Source of the DNA: Bryobacterales bacterium
GTDB lineage: Bacteria; Acidobacteriota; Terriglobia; Bryobacterales; Bryobacteraceae
Direction of reading: 5' to 3'
DNA length: 32,508 nucleotides
Assembly (NCBI GenBank): GCA_003136675.1
Contig: PLFE01000169.1
Span: forward strand, 11,346-43,853
This document shows, piece after piece, positions 1 to 7,827 of the stretch (position 1 is the stretch's first letter; each line of letters opens with the position of its first letter). The position numbers and the translations under genes were made by a program. The notes beneath the pieces were generated by a model. That model was not told the origin of the DNA. It ran no database searches and saw only the letters and a program-made list of their open reading frames with translations.

Positions 1-347
1 GCCACTCCGGGGAAATCGAGATTGGCCTGCTGGGTCACCGCGAGGCCGGCGTTGTAGACGGTTAAGCTCGACCCGAACACGTAGATTGACCCATTGGGCG
101 CTAGAGCGAACGCGGAGACCGGGGCGATGCTCGTGTTGAGGGTGGTCAAAGCGCTGAGACTGCCTCCGTTGGTCTCCGACGCCAGCAGCGCTTGCTCCTG
201 GTTTGTCGCCAGGATGTAAGCCGTGGAACCATTGAACCTGATCTGGGCGCTGGAGCCGGGGCCCCACGACGGAATAGAATAGGCAGGCTGCTGCGCCCAA
301 ACTGCAAGCGGCAGGACGGTCAAAGTGAGGAGTAACTGAGGAGTCAC
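1..347 (-). CDS. Exported protein of unknown function, N-terminal part only
   Basis: The reading frame opens with GTG at 347-345 and runs off the left edge, so about 115 residues are visible. It starts MTPQLLLTLTVLPLAVWAQQ, a short hydrophobic signal peptide with a plausible cut after VWA. The mature part is rich in small and polar residues (Ser, Asn, Gly, Thr) and has phrases such as ALAPNGSIYVFGSS that resemble blades of NHL or SBBP-type beta-propellers common in Acidobacteria; this family assignment is only an impression. A TAG stop lies four codons upstream in frame, so the GTG is the likely start. It has no Shine-Dalgarno but has TAGACT six bases upstream, fitting a leaderless mRNA. It lies 51 bp downstream of the isomerase-like gene on the same strand. 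Confidence 0.6.
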   Translation of the reverse strand, partial: MTPQLLLTLTVLPLAVWAQQPAYSIPSWGPGSSAQIRFNGSTAYILATNQEQALLASETNGGSLSALTTLNTSIAPVSAFALAPNGSIYVFGSSLTVYNAGLAVTQQANLDFPGV

Positions 348-353
348 GCGAAA

Positions 354-359
354 AGTCTA
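354..359 (-). promoter_or_regulatory. -10-like TAGACT for a leaderless start
   Basis: On the minus strand TAGACT is followed by exactly 6 nt and then the GTG start at 347. No ribosome-binding site and no clear -35 are present. The same hexamer-N6-start spacing recurs at other genes of this window. Confidence 0.45.
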
Positions 360-398
360 CCACTCACTGGGCCTATAGGACCGGTAAGGAATTGTAAG

Positions 399-1226
399 TT
401 AAACTTCCGCGCTTAGCGCGGCGAGATACGCTTTGCCGCGGGCGATGTCGCGCAAGCGCGTACCAGGGTCTTCCGCCTCGCGTTCGATGAACAGCGGACC
501 CTCATAACCAAACTTATGGAGGATAGCGAGGAATGCCGGGAAATCCACTTTGCCTTCGCCTAAAGCCACTTCGCGGCCCAGCGAGCCGGGCGCGTCTGAA
601 TCCGGCCAGATCCCGTCTTTCGCATGCACGGTGATCAGATGCGGCCCTACCACTTCCAGCGCTTCGATGGGGTCGCCGGTTCCGTAGAGAATCATGTTGG
701 CGGGGTCGAAGTTGACGCCCACGTTATCGCGCTCCACGGCAACAAGGAACGCCAGCAGCGATTCCGCGGTCTCCTGACCGGTCTCCAGGGCGAATGTGAT
801 GCCATGCTTTGCGGCGTGGTCCGCAATGCGCCGCACCATCGCGAGCACGGCCTGGTAATCCGCGCTCCCGGCATCTTCCGGCACGAACCCGATGTGGGTC
901 GCGAAGCCGGGGACGCCCATTTCCGCGGCCAAGTCGACGATGGCGATGGAGCGCGCTTCCCTCTCTTGACGCGTGGCCGGCGGAATGAATCCTACCGTTT
1001 GTTGCACGGCAGGGATATCGGCGTAGCTTTCGCCGTTGTAGACGCCGAAAAGGGTGTGCAGGGTGAAGCCTGCGTTGTCGAGGGCGCGACGCCAGTCGGC
1101 GCCGTCGAGAGAGAGACCGCCGGGAACGGCCATCTGCCCGTGCGCGATGCCCATTCCGGTGAGGTCGCGAAGGGTATGGGCAAGGTCGTCTGATGCGGTG
1201 AACATCACTCCAATGGGATGGGGCAT
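399..1226 (-). CDS. Sugar phosphate isomerase/epimerase-like TIM-barrel protein
   Basis: A 275-residue protein of the xylose-isomerase-like AP-endonuclease-2 fold, usually involved in isomerising or epimerising sugars or inositol derivatives in the cytoplasm with a divalent metal. Metal-ligand signatures in the right order are visible: a Glu in FALETGQ, an Asp in VGVNFDPAN, a His in LITVHAKDG and a Glu in LFIERE near the C-terminus. The start is placed at ATG 1226. A longer reading from 1253 adds nine residues, but the inner ATG has TAGAGT seven bases upstream and continues into the conserved first strand (IGVMFTASDD). The substrate cannot be read from the sequence. The next gene downstream is an exported protein, so context does not help. 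Confidence 0.85.
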   Translation of the reverse strand: MPHPIGVMFTASDDLAHTLRDLTGMGIAHGQMAVPGGLSLDGADWRRALDNAGFTLHTLFGVYNGESYADIPAVQQTVGFIPPATRQEREARSIAIVDLAAEMGVPGFATHIGFVPEDAGSADYQAVLAMVRRIADHAAKHGITFALETGQETAESLLAFLVAVERDNVGVNFDPANMILYGTGDPIEALEVVGPHLITVHAKDGIWPDSDAPGSLGREVALGEGKVDFPAFLAILHKFGYEGPLFIEREAEDPGTRLRDIARGKAYLAALSAEV

Positions 1227-1476
1227 TGTTATTACTCTAGTGCATCGACACAACTAACGGGCGGCGTCCTTCGTAATAGTGAGCAACTCAGGAGGTTCAG
1301 CTGCTTACAGGGCCGCGACTGAAAGAAGCGGTTACTGCCGAGGGATGCTCTAGGCGTACTTGAGAATGGTGCTCCATAGGATTCCCCAGAGTCCGACCCG
1401 GCGGATGGGAAGGACGCGGGCTTGGTAACGGATGGGCAGGCGAAACCGCCTACCCCACCACCCGGGCCGTCCAATC
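1227..1476. other. Intergenic region with inverted repeats, possible structured RNA
   Basis: 250 bp between the isomerase-like gene and manC. A 9-bp perfect inverted repeat (GCGTCCTTC at 1264-1272 and GAAGGACGC at 1409-1417) encloses three small hairpins on the plus strand, including ATGG-TGCT-CCAT and GGATTC-CCCA-GAGTCC. The last contains a G-T pair that would be a mismatch on the other strand, weakly favouring a plus-strand RNA. The 80-codon minus-strand frame here has no coding character. I could not match the region to a known RNA family. Confidence 0.25.
1434..1455 (-). terminator. Hairpin downstream of manC, possible terminator without U-tract
   Basis: On the minus strand GGGTAGGCG / CGCCTGCCC forms a 9-bp stem with a 4-nt loop, complete when one G-U pair is allowed. 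On the plus strand that pair is a C-A mismatch, so the minus orientation is favoured. It starts about 20 bp after the manC stop codon. No run of T follows, so it may be a Rho-aided or processing hairpin. Confidence 0.4.
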
Positions 1477-2550
1477 TTAGAGCAGCTCGTGCCGCCCTTT
1501 AGATTCCAGTTGCTTCACGATCTCGCCCACCTGCTGCGCCCGCTTGCGATCGGCCACTAACAGCGCATCCGGCGTGTCCACAATAATCAAGTCGCGCACG
1601 CCCAGCAGAGCCACCAGCTTCTTGCCGGCCTCCACAAAGTTTCCAGTCGAATCGTGCACCAGCAGCTCGGAGCCGGAGTTCTGAAATTCATCGCGCGCCA
1701 GCAGTTCATAAACGGCGTCCCAACTGCCGACGTCATTCCACCCGAAATCGGCGCAGGGAACGCCAACCACGTTTTTCGCTTTTTCCAGAACCGCGTAATC
1801 GATGGAGATGTTTTCGCACAGCGGGAAGATCTTTTTCAACGCCGGGGCAAAGCGCTTGTCATGAAACGCGGGCAGCCCGGCCAGCAGCGTCGCGGTCTTC
1901 GGCAGATGCAGCCGCAAATTATCGAGCAGGACGGCGGCGCGCCAGAAGAACATGCCTGCGTTCCAGAAGAATCGTCCCGCGGCCACATACTTTTTCGCGG
2001 TCCGGGCGTCGGGCTTTTCGCGGAAACTGCGCACTTCGTGAGCGTGCAGATCGGCCTCGACACCGCGCTCAAACTCGATATAGCCGTAGCCCGTTTCCGC
2101 CCAGCGCGGCGCAACGCCCAGAACCGCGATTTTGCCGGCCTCGGCTGCCTGGAACGCGGGCTTCAGCGAACGCAGGTAACGCTTGGGATTCGCAATCACG
2201 TGATCTGAGGGGAACACGCCGAAGACCGCATCCGGATTGATGGAGTGCAGAATGTGCGCCGCGAGTCCGATGGCCGGCGCGGTATTGCGCTGCTCCGGCT
2301 CGGATAAAATCTGCGCTTTCGGGATCGCCGGAAGCTGCCTGACGATCTCACTTCGCACGTGATCGTTGGTGAGGATCCAGAGATTCTCCGGAGGAATCAG
2401 CGGGCTCAGCCGCTGAGCCGTCGCCTGAATCAACGAGAGATGACCCACCACGTTCAGAACTTGTTTGGGGGTTCGCCGGCGGCTGCGAGGCCAGAAACGC
2501 GTGCCTCTTCCGCCCGCCAGGATGAGGCCGTAGTAACTGGGCTTGGGCAT
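1477..2550 (-). CDS. manC: Mannose-1-phosphate guanylyltransferase
   Basis: Makes GDP-mannose from mannose-1-phosphate and GTP in the cytoplasm, for polysaccharide and glycoconjugate synthesis. The nucleotidyltransferase signature LAGGRGTRFWPRSR followed by PKQ lies at residues 11-30. Later family motifs are FPSDHVI, EKPDART, WNAGMFFW and GWNDVGSWDAV. At 357 residues it is the short, single-domain form: the C-terminal phosphomannose isomerase cupin of the long bifunctional enzymes is absent. It is the last gene of the rpsA-HU-HIT-lepB-manC run, starting 4 bp after the lepB stop. TACAAT, overlapping the lepB stop codon, sits 6 nt before its ATG, so it may also have its own leaderless promoter. 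No Shine-Dalgarno is obvious. Confidence 0.93.
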   Translation of the reverse strand: MPKPSYYGLILAGGRGTRFWPRSRRRTPKQVLNVVGHLSLIQATAQRLSPLIPPENLWILTNDHVRSEIVRQLPAIPKAQILSEPEQRNTAPAIGLAAHILHSINPDAVFGVFPSDHVIANPKRYLRSLKPAFQAAEAGKIAVLGVAPRWAETGYGYIEFERGVEADLHAHEVRSFREKPDARTAKKYVAAGRFFWNAGMFFWRAAVLLDNLRLHLPKTATLLAGLPAFHDKRFAPALKKIFPLCENISIDYAVLEKAKNVVGVPCADFGWNDVGSWDAVYELLARDEFQNSGSELLVHDSTGNFVEAGKKLVALLGVRDLIIVDTPDALLVADRKRAQQVGEIVKQLESKGRHELL

Positions 2551-2554
2551 CCCG

Positions 2555-3397
2555 CTATTGTAAGTTGTATTCGTGATAGCCGCGGATCAGACGGAACGTC
2601 CGGTTCCAACGCGTCTTTGAAAAGAAGTGCAGCGCCAGATCCTTCATGTGGGGCAGGCCGATGGTGGGGTCGGAAAGCTCTTCCGTGGACGCATCGTACG
2701 ACCAATAAATAATCAGGGGCTTTCCGATAATGTTGTCCCTGGGCACGAAGCCCCAGAAGCGGCTATCGAGCGACAAATCGCGGTTATCGCCCATCGCGAA
2801 AATGCTGCCTGCCGGAACCACCACGTCGCCGTTTTTCACATCGTCCGCCAGCATGGTTTGCGCGGGCGGGTAGATCATGGTGTTCGGCTCACTGGGGAAG
2901 TTGTCGCGGTAAGAGTCGATGTAGTTGCTTTTATGCACGACGTAAGGCTCTACGAGGGGCTTGCCGTTCAGGTAAACCTGCTTGTTCACCAGGCGCAGGT
3001 GGTCGCCCGGCAGGCCGATGGCGCGCTTGACGAAGGTCTGCGTGATGTCGATGGGGTAGCGGAATACGATAATATCGCCGCGGCGCACGTCGCTGTAGGG
3101 CAGGATATATTTCGAAACCGCTCCCGCGGGCGAGTAAGCCAGTTTGTCGACCAGCAGGTGATCGCCGATGAGCAACGTGTCTTCCATGGAACCCGTGGGA
3201 ATCACGAACGCCTGCACCAGCGTGGTGGTTCCAAACAGAAGCAGGATGATGGTGACGGTCCACTCCGCAATCACTCCGCGGGCGACGTCGTTTGAAGGCT
3301 TCTTGGTGCTGGCCGCACCGGCGGACTTCTCGCCAGGTGCTGGTTTTATGTCGGGTTTCGTGGATTTTTCTTCCACCACGGGCTTTGAGCGGCTCAC
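2555..3397 (-). CDS. lepB: Signal peptidase I
   Basis: Membrane-bound serine/lysine peptidase that removes signal peptides from exported proteins on the outer face of the cytoplasmic membrane. A Lys/Pro/Ser-rich cytoplasmic stretch (residues 1-40) precedes one membrane segment (about 43-65). Box B follows as PTGSMEDTL with the nucleophile Ser70. Box D is VKRAIGLPGD with general base Lys124, and box E is GDNRD at 203-207 followed by DSRFWGFV. At 280 residues it is complete. The start is GTG at 3397, overlapping the HIT stop by 4 bp (GTGA), which implies translational coupling; TACAAT lies 8 nt before it. The many exported proteins in this window would be its substrates. Confidence 0.95.
   Translation of the reverse strand: MSRSKPVVEEKSTKPDIKPAPGEKSAGAASTKKPSNDVARGVIAEWTVTIILLLFGTTTLVQAFVIPTGSMEDTLLIGDHLLVDKLAYSPAGAVSKYILPYSDVRRGDIIVFRYPIDITQTFVKRAIGLPGDHLRLVNKQVYLNGKPLVEPYVVHKSNYIDSYRDNFPSEPNTMIYPPAQTMLADDVKNGDVVVPAGSIFAMGDNRDLSLDSRFWGFVPRDNIIGKPLIIYWSYDASTEELSDPTIGLPHMKDLALHFFSKTRWNRTFRLIRGYHEYNLQ
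2557..2562 (-). promoter_or_regulatory. -10-like TACAAT upstream of manC
   Basis: TACAAT on the minus strand, six bases before the manC ATG and overlapping the end of lepB (TTA CAA TAG). It is close to the sigma-70 -10 consensus and could start a leaderless manC mRNA within the operon. No convincing -35 was seen. Confidence 0.35.
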
Positions 3398-3909
3398 AGA
3401 CTCTTATTGTAGCTGGAAGACGTCTGCGCCGAAAAAAACTCACGCAGCCTGCTCCACGTCACCGGCAATTCCTCGGGCAGGATTCTGGTTTCCCCGATCG
3501 TGCTCAGGAAGTTGGCGTCCCCCATCCAGCGGGGAAGAACATGCATGTGGATGTGGTCCGCGATGCCGGCTCCCGCCGCTGCGCCGATATTCATTCCGAG
3601 GTTGATTCCCGGCGGGTGGTACAAGCCTTCCAGGGCTGTCTCCGCGAGACGAACAAGCCGCATCATCTCCGACGTGGTTTCTTCGTCCGCCGCTCCCAGC
3701 TTCGAAACGTGCGCGTAAGGCACCACCATCATGTGGCCGCAGGTATAGGGGTAAAGGTTCAGAATCACGAAGTTCTTGGCCGCCCGGTGAACCACAAAGT
3801 TCGACTCGTCGTTGGCGGTATCCTCAGCCAGGCGGCAGAACACGCAGCCGCCTTTGGGGGAGCCCTCGGTGATGAAGCGGTAGCGCCACGGACTCCAGAT
3901 GTGGTCCAT
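3394..3909 (-). CDS. HIT-family nucleotide hydrolase/phosphorylase
   Basis: A 171-residue histidine-triad protein, probably acting on dinucleoside polyphosphates or adenylated nucleotides in the cytoplasm. The triad is DHIHMHVLP with His119, His121 and His123. The N-terminus MDHIWSPWRYRF is typical of the AP4A phosphorylase-like branch. Cys22 and Cys25 (CVFC) lie where related proteins bind zinc, and NLYPYTCGHMMVVP is the usual substrate-loop region. It sits 8 bp after the HU/IHF gene and overlaps lepB by 4 bp, so it belongs to the rpsA-to-manC operon. The exact substrate is not readable from sequence. Confidence 0.9.
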   Translation of the reverse strand: MDHIWSPWRYRFITEGSPKGGCVFCRLAEDTANDESNFVVHRAAKNFVILNLYPYTCGHMMVVPYAHVSKLGAADEETTSEMMRLVRLAETALEGLYHPPGINLGMNIGAAAGAGIADHIHMHVLPRWMGDANFLSTIGETRILPEELPVTWSRLREFFSAQTSSSYNKSL

Positions 3910-3917
3910 GCCGGCCC

Positions 3918-4262
3918 CTAATTCTCTGGAATGACTGGCGTTGGAGTGATTGGAGTGGGCTCGGGGGCCGGCGTGGCGTCATGGTCCGAGTTGTTGACCA
4001 CGTCTTTCAGTTCCTTGCTGGGTTTGAAGTACGGAATCTTCTTGGCGGGCACTTCGACGCGCGTTCCCGTCTTGGGATTGCGCCCCACCCTGGGCTGCCG
4101 CTGGCGTGTCCGGAAACTCCCGAAACCGCGGATTTCAATCTTGTCGCCCGTCCGGAGGGACTTCACAATGCTGTCGAAAATCGCCTCCACGATGACTTCC
4201 GATTCTTTCCGGGTCATCTCGACCACTCGCGAAACTTCCTCGATCAGATCCGCTTTGGTCAC
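3918..4262 (-). CDS. HU/IHF-family DNA-bending protein with proline-rich tail
   Basis: A 114-residue nucleoid protein. Residues 1-90 are a complete HU/IHF fold: MTKADLIEEV helix, then GFGSFRTRQRQPRVGRNPKTG-type beta arm around 46-66 that inserts into the DNA minor groove. The form RxGRNPKTG is closer to IHF than to classic HU. After about residue 90 there is an extra tail of some 24 residues rich in Pro, Thr and acidic residues (ATPAPEPTPITPTPVIP), not found in standard HU or IHF. The start is GTG at 4262 with AGGGAG six bases upstream. A good promoter lies just before the gene, so it can be expressed apart from rpsA. Confidence 0.9.
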   Translation of the reverse strand: MTKADLIEEVSRVVEMTRKESEVIVEAIFDSIVKSLRTGDKIEIRGFGSFRTRQRQPRVGRNPKTGTRVEVPAKKIPYFKPSKELKDVVNNSDHDATPAPEPTPITPTPVIPEN

Positions 4263-4300
4263 AACGCGCTCCCTTGCTTCAGTCTAAATGATGCCATCTC

Positions 4301-4348
4301 AATCGATTAGCGATTCCACAGTATCTCGTGAATCGCCTTCGTTTGCAA
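4301..4348 (-). promoter_or_regulatory. Promoter of the HU/IHF-HIT-lepB-manC run with adjacent palindrome
   Basis: On the minus strand TTGCAA (4348-4343) and GATACT (4325-4320) are 17 bp apart, a reasonable sigma-70 pair. A palindrome AATCG-N5-CGATT (4301-4315) lies just after the -10 box, near the expected transcription start, and could be an operator. It separates rpsA from the HU/IHF gene. Confidence 0.45.
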
Positions 4349-4368
4349 CGTCTGGAGGCGTACACCCG

Positions 4369-6102
4369 CTATTTCTCGCCGTCACCGCCCGCCGTCATGT
4401 AATCTTCGATGCCGGAAGTGGCCGCGGCCGCCTTGCGCTGGTAGTCGCCGAAGCGCGCCCGTTCCTCATCGGCGGCTAAAGCCTTTAGACTCAATCCGAT
4501 CTTGCGCTCGCCTTCGTTCATCCGGATGATCTTGAAGTCGGATTCCACGCCCACCGTGAGCGGGGCCGGATCGCCCTTACGCCCTGTGTATCCAGCAACT
4601 TCCGAGAAGTGGCACAAACCTTCCACACCTTCGGCAAGTTCCACGAATCCGCCAAATCCGGCCAGCCGGCAGACGCGTCCGTGCACGATGTCGTTCACAT
4701 TGTGTCCCTGGAAATAAGTCTCCCAGGCGTCCGGCTGCAATTGTTTAATTCCCAGGGAAAGCCGCTTGCTTTTGGCGTCAATTCCCAGAATCGCCGCCTG
4801 CACCACCTGCCCGCGCCGCAAAACCTCGGAGGGATGCTTAATTCGTTTGGTCCAGGAGATGTCGGAAACGTGGACCAGGCCGTCGATCCCTTCTTCGATC
4901 TCCACAAACGCACCGAAGTCCGTCATGTTGCGGACGCGCCCTTCCACCACCGAGCCGATGCTATAGCGGTGCTCAATGGTGGACCACGGATTCGCTTCCA
5001 ACTGCTTGAATCCAAGCGAAATACGCCGCTCTTTCGGATGGACGTCCAGGACTATCGCCTCCACCTGATCCCCCGGTTTCACCACCTTCGAGGGATGCTT
5101 CATCCGCCGCGACCAGCTCATTTCACTTACATGGATCAAGCCCTCGACCCCGGCCTCCAGTTCGACGAACGCTCCGTAATCGGCCACGTTCACCACCCGG
5201 CCGCCCACGCGCGCGCCCTTGGGGTAACGCGCTTCGACGCCATCCCAGGGGTCCGGCGCCAGTTGCTTCATGCCCAGCGAGATCCGCTCCCGCCCCGGGT
5301 CATATTTCAAAATCGTTACAGTGATGGAATCTCCAGGGTTCAGAATTTCAGACGGATGGCCCACGCGTCCGAACGTCATGTCGGTGATGTGAAGCAGCCC
5401 GTCGATGCCGCCCAGATCCACAAATGCGCCGTATTCGGTCAGGTTTTTCACCACCCCTGTCACCACCGCGCCTTCCTGCAGGTGCTCCAGGGTTTGCTGC
5501 TTCACCGATTTCGTCTGCTCTTCCACGGCTAACTTGCGGGAGACCACCAGATTTCCGCGCCGGCGGTTTAATTTGACGATTTTTACGGGAATATCCTGAC
5601 CCAGGAAAATGTCGAGATTCCGCACCGGCCGCGCGTCCGCCTGTGAGCCCGGCATGAACGCCGGTACTCCGATATCGACCGAAAGGCCGCCCTTCACGCG
5701 CTCCAGCACGCGGCCGCTGATCACCAGTTGCTCGGCCGCCGCACGTTCCAGGTCCGCCCAAATGCGCAAACGCGCCGCCTTCTCGTGAGAAAGCAGCACA
5801 TAACCTTCCACGCGTTCCCCGGTGTGATCGACCATGACGTCGATCACGTCACCCGTTTTCACGCGTATCTCGCCGGAAGCGGAAGTAAATTGTTCGATGG
5901 GTACAAGTCCCTCGGACTTGTAATTGAAATCGACGATAACTTCTTTTGGTGTGACCTTTAGAACACGGCCCTGCAAGACCTCATTTTCCGCGGGCGGCGC
6001 GAAATGGCTGAAGTCATCCAGCAAATGCTCGTAGTCTTCTACTGCTACCGCATCCGCCATTCCCGTGGCAGCCGCGGCCCCTGGATTATCGTTCCCGGTC
6101 AT
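4369..6102 (-). CDS. rpsA: 30S ribosomal protein S1
   Basis: RNA-binding ribosomal protein that brings mRNA to the 30S subunit. At 577 residues it carries six S1 OB-fold repeats at about 41-109, 126-190, 210-278, 296-365, 383-452 and 470-540. Repeats 3 to 5 are the most regular, with the typical GAFVxL, GLxHxS and PxxVxxxGD signatures (for example [20 protein letters not shown]). Repeats 1 and 2 are more diverged, as expected for the ribosome-binding half. The ATG at 6102 has GGGAG about 13 bases upstream and a strong promoter. It is first in the minus-strand run. If many mRNAs here are leaderless, the role of a full-length S1 in this organism is of interest. Confidence 0.95.
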   Translation of the reverse strand: MTGNDNPGAAAATGMADAVAVEDYEHLLDDFSHFAPPAENEVLQGRVLKVTPKEVIVDFNYKSEGLVPIEQFTSASGEIRVKTGDVIDVMVDHTGERVEGYVLLSHEKAARLRIWADLERAAAEQLVISGRVLERVKGGLSVDIGVPAFMPGSQADARPVRNLDIFLGQDIPVKIVKLNRRRGNLVVSRKLAVEEQTKSVKQQTLEHLQEGAVVTGVVKNLTEYGAFVDLGGIDGLLHITDMTFGRVGHPSEILNPGDSITVTILKYDPGRERISLGMKQLAPDPWDGVEARYPKGARVGGRVVNVADYGAFVELEAGVEGLIHVSEMSWSRRMKHPSKVVKPGDQVEAIVLDVHPKERRISLGFKQLEANPWSTIEHRYSIGSVVEGRVRNMTDFGAFVEIEEGIDGLVHVSDISWTKRIKHPSEVLRRGQVVQAAILGIDAKSKRLSLGIKQLQPDAWETYFQGHNVNDIVHGRVCRLAGFGGFVELAEGVEGLCHFSEVAGYTGRKGDPAPLTVGVESDFKIIRMNEGERKIGLSLKALAADEERARFGDYQRKAAAATSGIEDYMTAGGDGEK

Positions 6103-6179
6103 TACTCAAAAAACTCCCGGGGTTACTGACAAAGCAACCTGAAAAACAGAACCCCACCAATACAACTGTACGTTACGCG

Positions 6180-6209
6180 AATATACCGTGCCTTAGTACT
6201 TAGTGTCAA
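6180..6209 (-). promoter_or_regulatory. Strong promoter of rpsA
   Basis: On the minus strand a perfect TTGACA (6209-6204) and TATATT (6185-6180) are separated by 18 bp. Transcription would begin near 6172, giving rpsA a leader of about 70 nt. It is the best sigma-70 promoter in the window, as expected for a ribosomal protein gene. Confidence 0.75.
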
Positions 6210-6276
6210 CGCGCCATCGTGTATTACGGGGTGGCGCGGCACAGAGACGTCACGCTCCGTCACCGGATCGAAACGC

Positions 6277-6282
6277 TAAACT
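6277..6282 (+). promoter_or_regulatory. -10-like TAAACT for a leaderless start
   Basis: TAAACT followed by 6 nt and the GTG start of the CDF-cupin gene. The surrounding 10-mer CGCTAAACTA recurs at 15186-15195, upstream of the methyltransferase gene. No Shine-Dalgarno and no clear -35 element. Confidence 0.45.
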
Positions 6283-6288
6283 ATTGTT

Positions 6289-7512
6289 GTGCAGAAAGGG
6301 CAACGCGTCGCTCTCACCGGTGTCGTCATCAGCGCGCTGCTCGCTGTCTCTAAGATTTTAACCGGAGCCTTTTCCGGATCGAGCGCGCTGCTGGCCGACG
6401 GGTTCGAATCCGCCGGCGATGTGCTCGCCTCGGGGCTGGTGTCGCTGGGGCTCACCTACGCCGCGAAACCCGCCGATGACAACCACCCCTACGGGCATGG
6501 CCGCGCTGAAACCATTAGCGGCCTCGTGGTTGGTCTTCTGCTTCTGTGCGGCGGCCTCGCCATCGCCATCGAAGCATTCGTCGATGTCGGCCCGGGCAAT
6601 GCCGTTCCCGCCGTCTATGCGGTTTGGCCGCTGGTCATTTCTATCGCCGTCAAGCTGTGGATGATGCGGCTGAAGTATACGACGGCGCGGAGCATCGGCA
6701 GCGCCGCTCTGCTGGCCGACGCGTTGAACGACACGGTGGACACTTTCTCGGGCTTTGTCGCTTTGGCCGCCCTCGCGCTCACGCTCTACGACCCCGCCCA
6801 CTTCCTGCATTTCGATCACTATGGCGCATGCGCGGTGGGCGTCATCATGGTTCTCGCCGGCATCCGCGCCACCTTCCGCACCGGGCAGGACCTGATGGAC
6901 ACCCAGCCGGAGAACGATTTATTGAAGGACCTTCGAGATATCGCGCTCGGTGTTCCGGGGGTTGACGGGGTGGAGAAAGTGTTCGCCAGAAAAACCGGCC
7001 TGCGCCACCACGTCGACCTTCATCTGGAGGTGAACCCGGCCATGACCGTGCGCCAATCACACCTGTTGGGCCACATGGTGGAGTCCACAATTTTGGCGCG
7101 CATGAGCACCATTGCGAAGGTGCTGGTGCATATCGAGCCTTCCGTTCGCGCCGACGCCGAAACCCCGATGCGCGAATTGACCGGCGTTACGTTGAATCTC
7201 GCCGATCTGAAGACGGCTCGGGAATCGTTTGGCGAAGTCCGCATGTATTTTGAAGGGCGTACGGATCAACTGAAATCGATGACGGCGGGCAGCATTTTGC
7301 TCCTGCCGGGAATGAGTCCGCATCCTCCACACCTGCACGAGGAGGAGGAATTCATGCTGGTGGCTGAAGGCGCCGGCGAGATCGTCTGCGGCGAGGAAAC
7401 CACACCAGTGGGACCCGGGTCCATGATGTACTGCGCCGGAGACAAAATGCACGGCATCACCAATACCGGCGCGACGCCGATGCTCTTCTATTTCTACAAA
7501 TGGCTCGCTTGA
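6289..7512 (+). CDS. Cation diffusion facilitator fused to a C-terminal cupin domain
   Basis: A 407-residue inner-membrane metal/proton antiporter. Residues 1-200 are the CDF membrane domain, with site residues in LLADGFESAGD (Asp37, Glu40, Asp44) and LLADALNDTVD (Asp144, Asn147, Asp151), and the conserved NHPYGHGRAE loop. Residues 205-290 are the cytosolic ferredoxin-like domain (HHVDLHLEV, VLVHIEP). Residues 315-405 form a complete cupin: HLHEEEEFMLVAEG fits motif 1 (HxH-x3-E-x6-G; His348, His350, Glu354), and MHGITN fits the end of motif 2 (His388, Asn392). No stop or start separates the domains. The His usual in the zinc HxxxD site is Glu40 in helix 2 and Asn147 in helix 5, so the metal is uncertain. 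It uses a GTG start and may be leaderless. Confidence 0.9.
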   Translation: MQKGQRVALTGVVISALLAVSKILTGAFSGSSALLADGFESAGDVLASGLVSLGLTYAAKPADDNHPYGHGRAETISGLVVGLLLLCGGLAIAIEAFVDVGPGNAVPAVYAVWPLVISIAVKLWMMRLKYTTARSIGSAALLADALNDTVDTFSGFVALAALALTLYDPAHFLHFDHYGACAVGVIMVLAGIRATFRTGQDLMDTQPENDLLKDLRDIALGVPGVDGVEKVFARKTGLRHHVDLHLEVNPAMTVRQSHLLGHMVESTILARMSTIAKVLVHIEPSVRADAETPMRELTGVTLNLADLKTARESFGEVRMYFEGRTDQLKSMTAGSILLLPGMSPHPPHLHEEEEFMLVAEGAGEIVCGEETTPVGPGSMMYCAGDKMHGITNTGATPMLFYFYKWLA

Positions 7513-7826
7513 ACCGGGTGGCATTGGTTGCGGCGCTTTCAATCAGCTTGCTGGACGTTCTTGAGAACTTACAGAACGATCTGAGCAGCGCGCTCGTGCG
7601 CGGCCATCTGACTAATGACGATCGATCGCGCCTTCTGGATATCAATGGCGTGCTCGCGGTGAATCTGGGGCGCCAGCGCAATAAGAAACCGGTGGACGAA
7701 AAGGAGCTCAAGTCGACCATGAAAGACATTGAGAAGTTAGTGAGAAGGCCGGCATTCGAACGCGAGGACGCCGTGAAGCTGGATACGGATCTTGATGAGT
7801 TGCGAACCGGCCTGGCGGGCCATTGA
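7500..7826 (+). CDS. Small hypothetical protein
   Basis: 108 residues, unrecognised. The ATG lies inside the last codons of the CDF-cupin gene (13-bp overlap), implying coupled translation. The sequence is mostly helical and charged: a hydrophobic start (VALVAALSISLLDVLENLQN) and then a Lys/Glu/Asp-rich half (DEKELKSTMKDIEKLVRR). There is no Cys and no recognisable motif. It ends two bases before the stop codon of the convergent gene at 7828. Coding character and the overlap argue for a real gene; a role connected with the transporter is only a guess. Confidence 0.6.
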   Translation: MARLNRVALVAALSISLLDVLENLQNDLSSALVRGHLTNDDRSRLLDINGVLAVNLGRQRNKKPVDEKELKSTMKDIEKLVRRPAFEREDAVKLDTDLDELRTGLAGH

Positions 7827-7827
7827 A

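Noticed and set aside
1264-1417. Possible 6S RNA
   Set aside because: The closing stem is suggestive, but I could not find the large central bubble flanked by paired arms that defines 6S RNA.
1232-1474. 80-codon minus-strand frame between the isomerase-like gene and manC
   Set aside because: No ribosome-binding site, no motif, and Ser/Pro/Arg-rich composition without a hydrophobic core; it also contains the inverted repeats described above.
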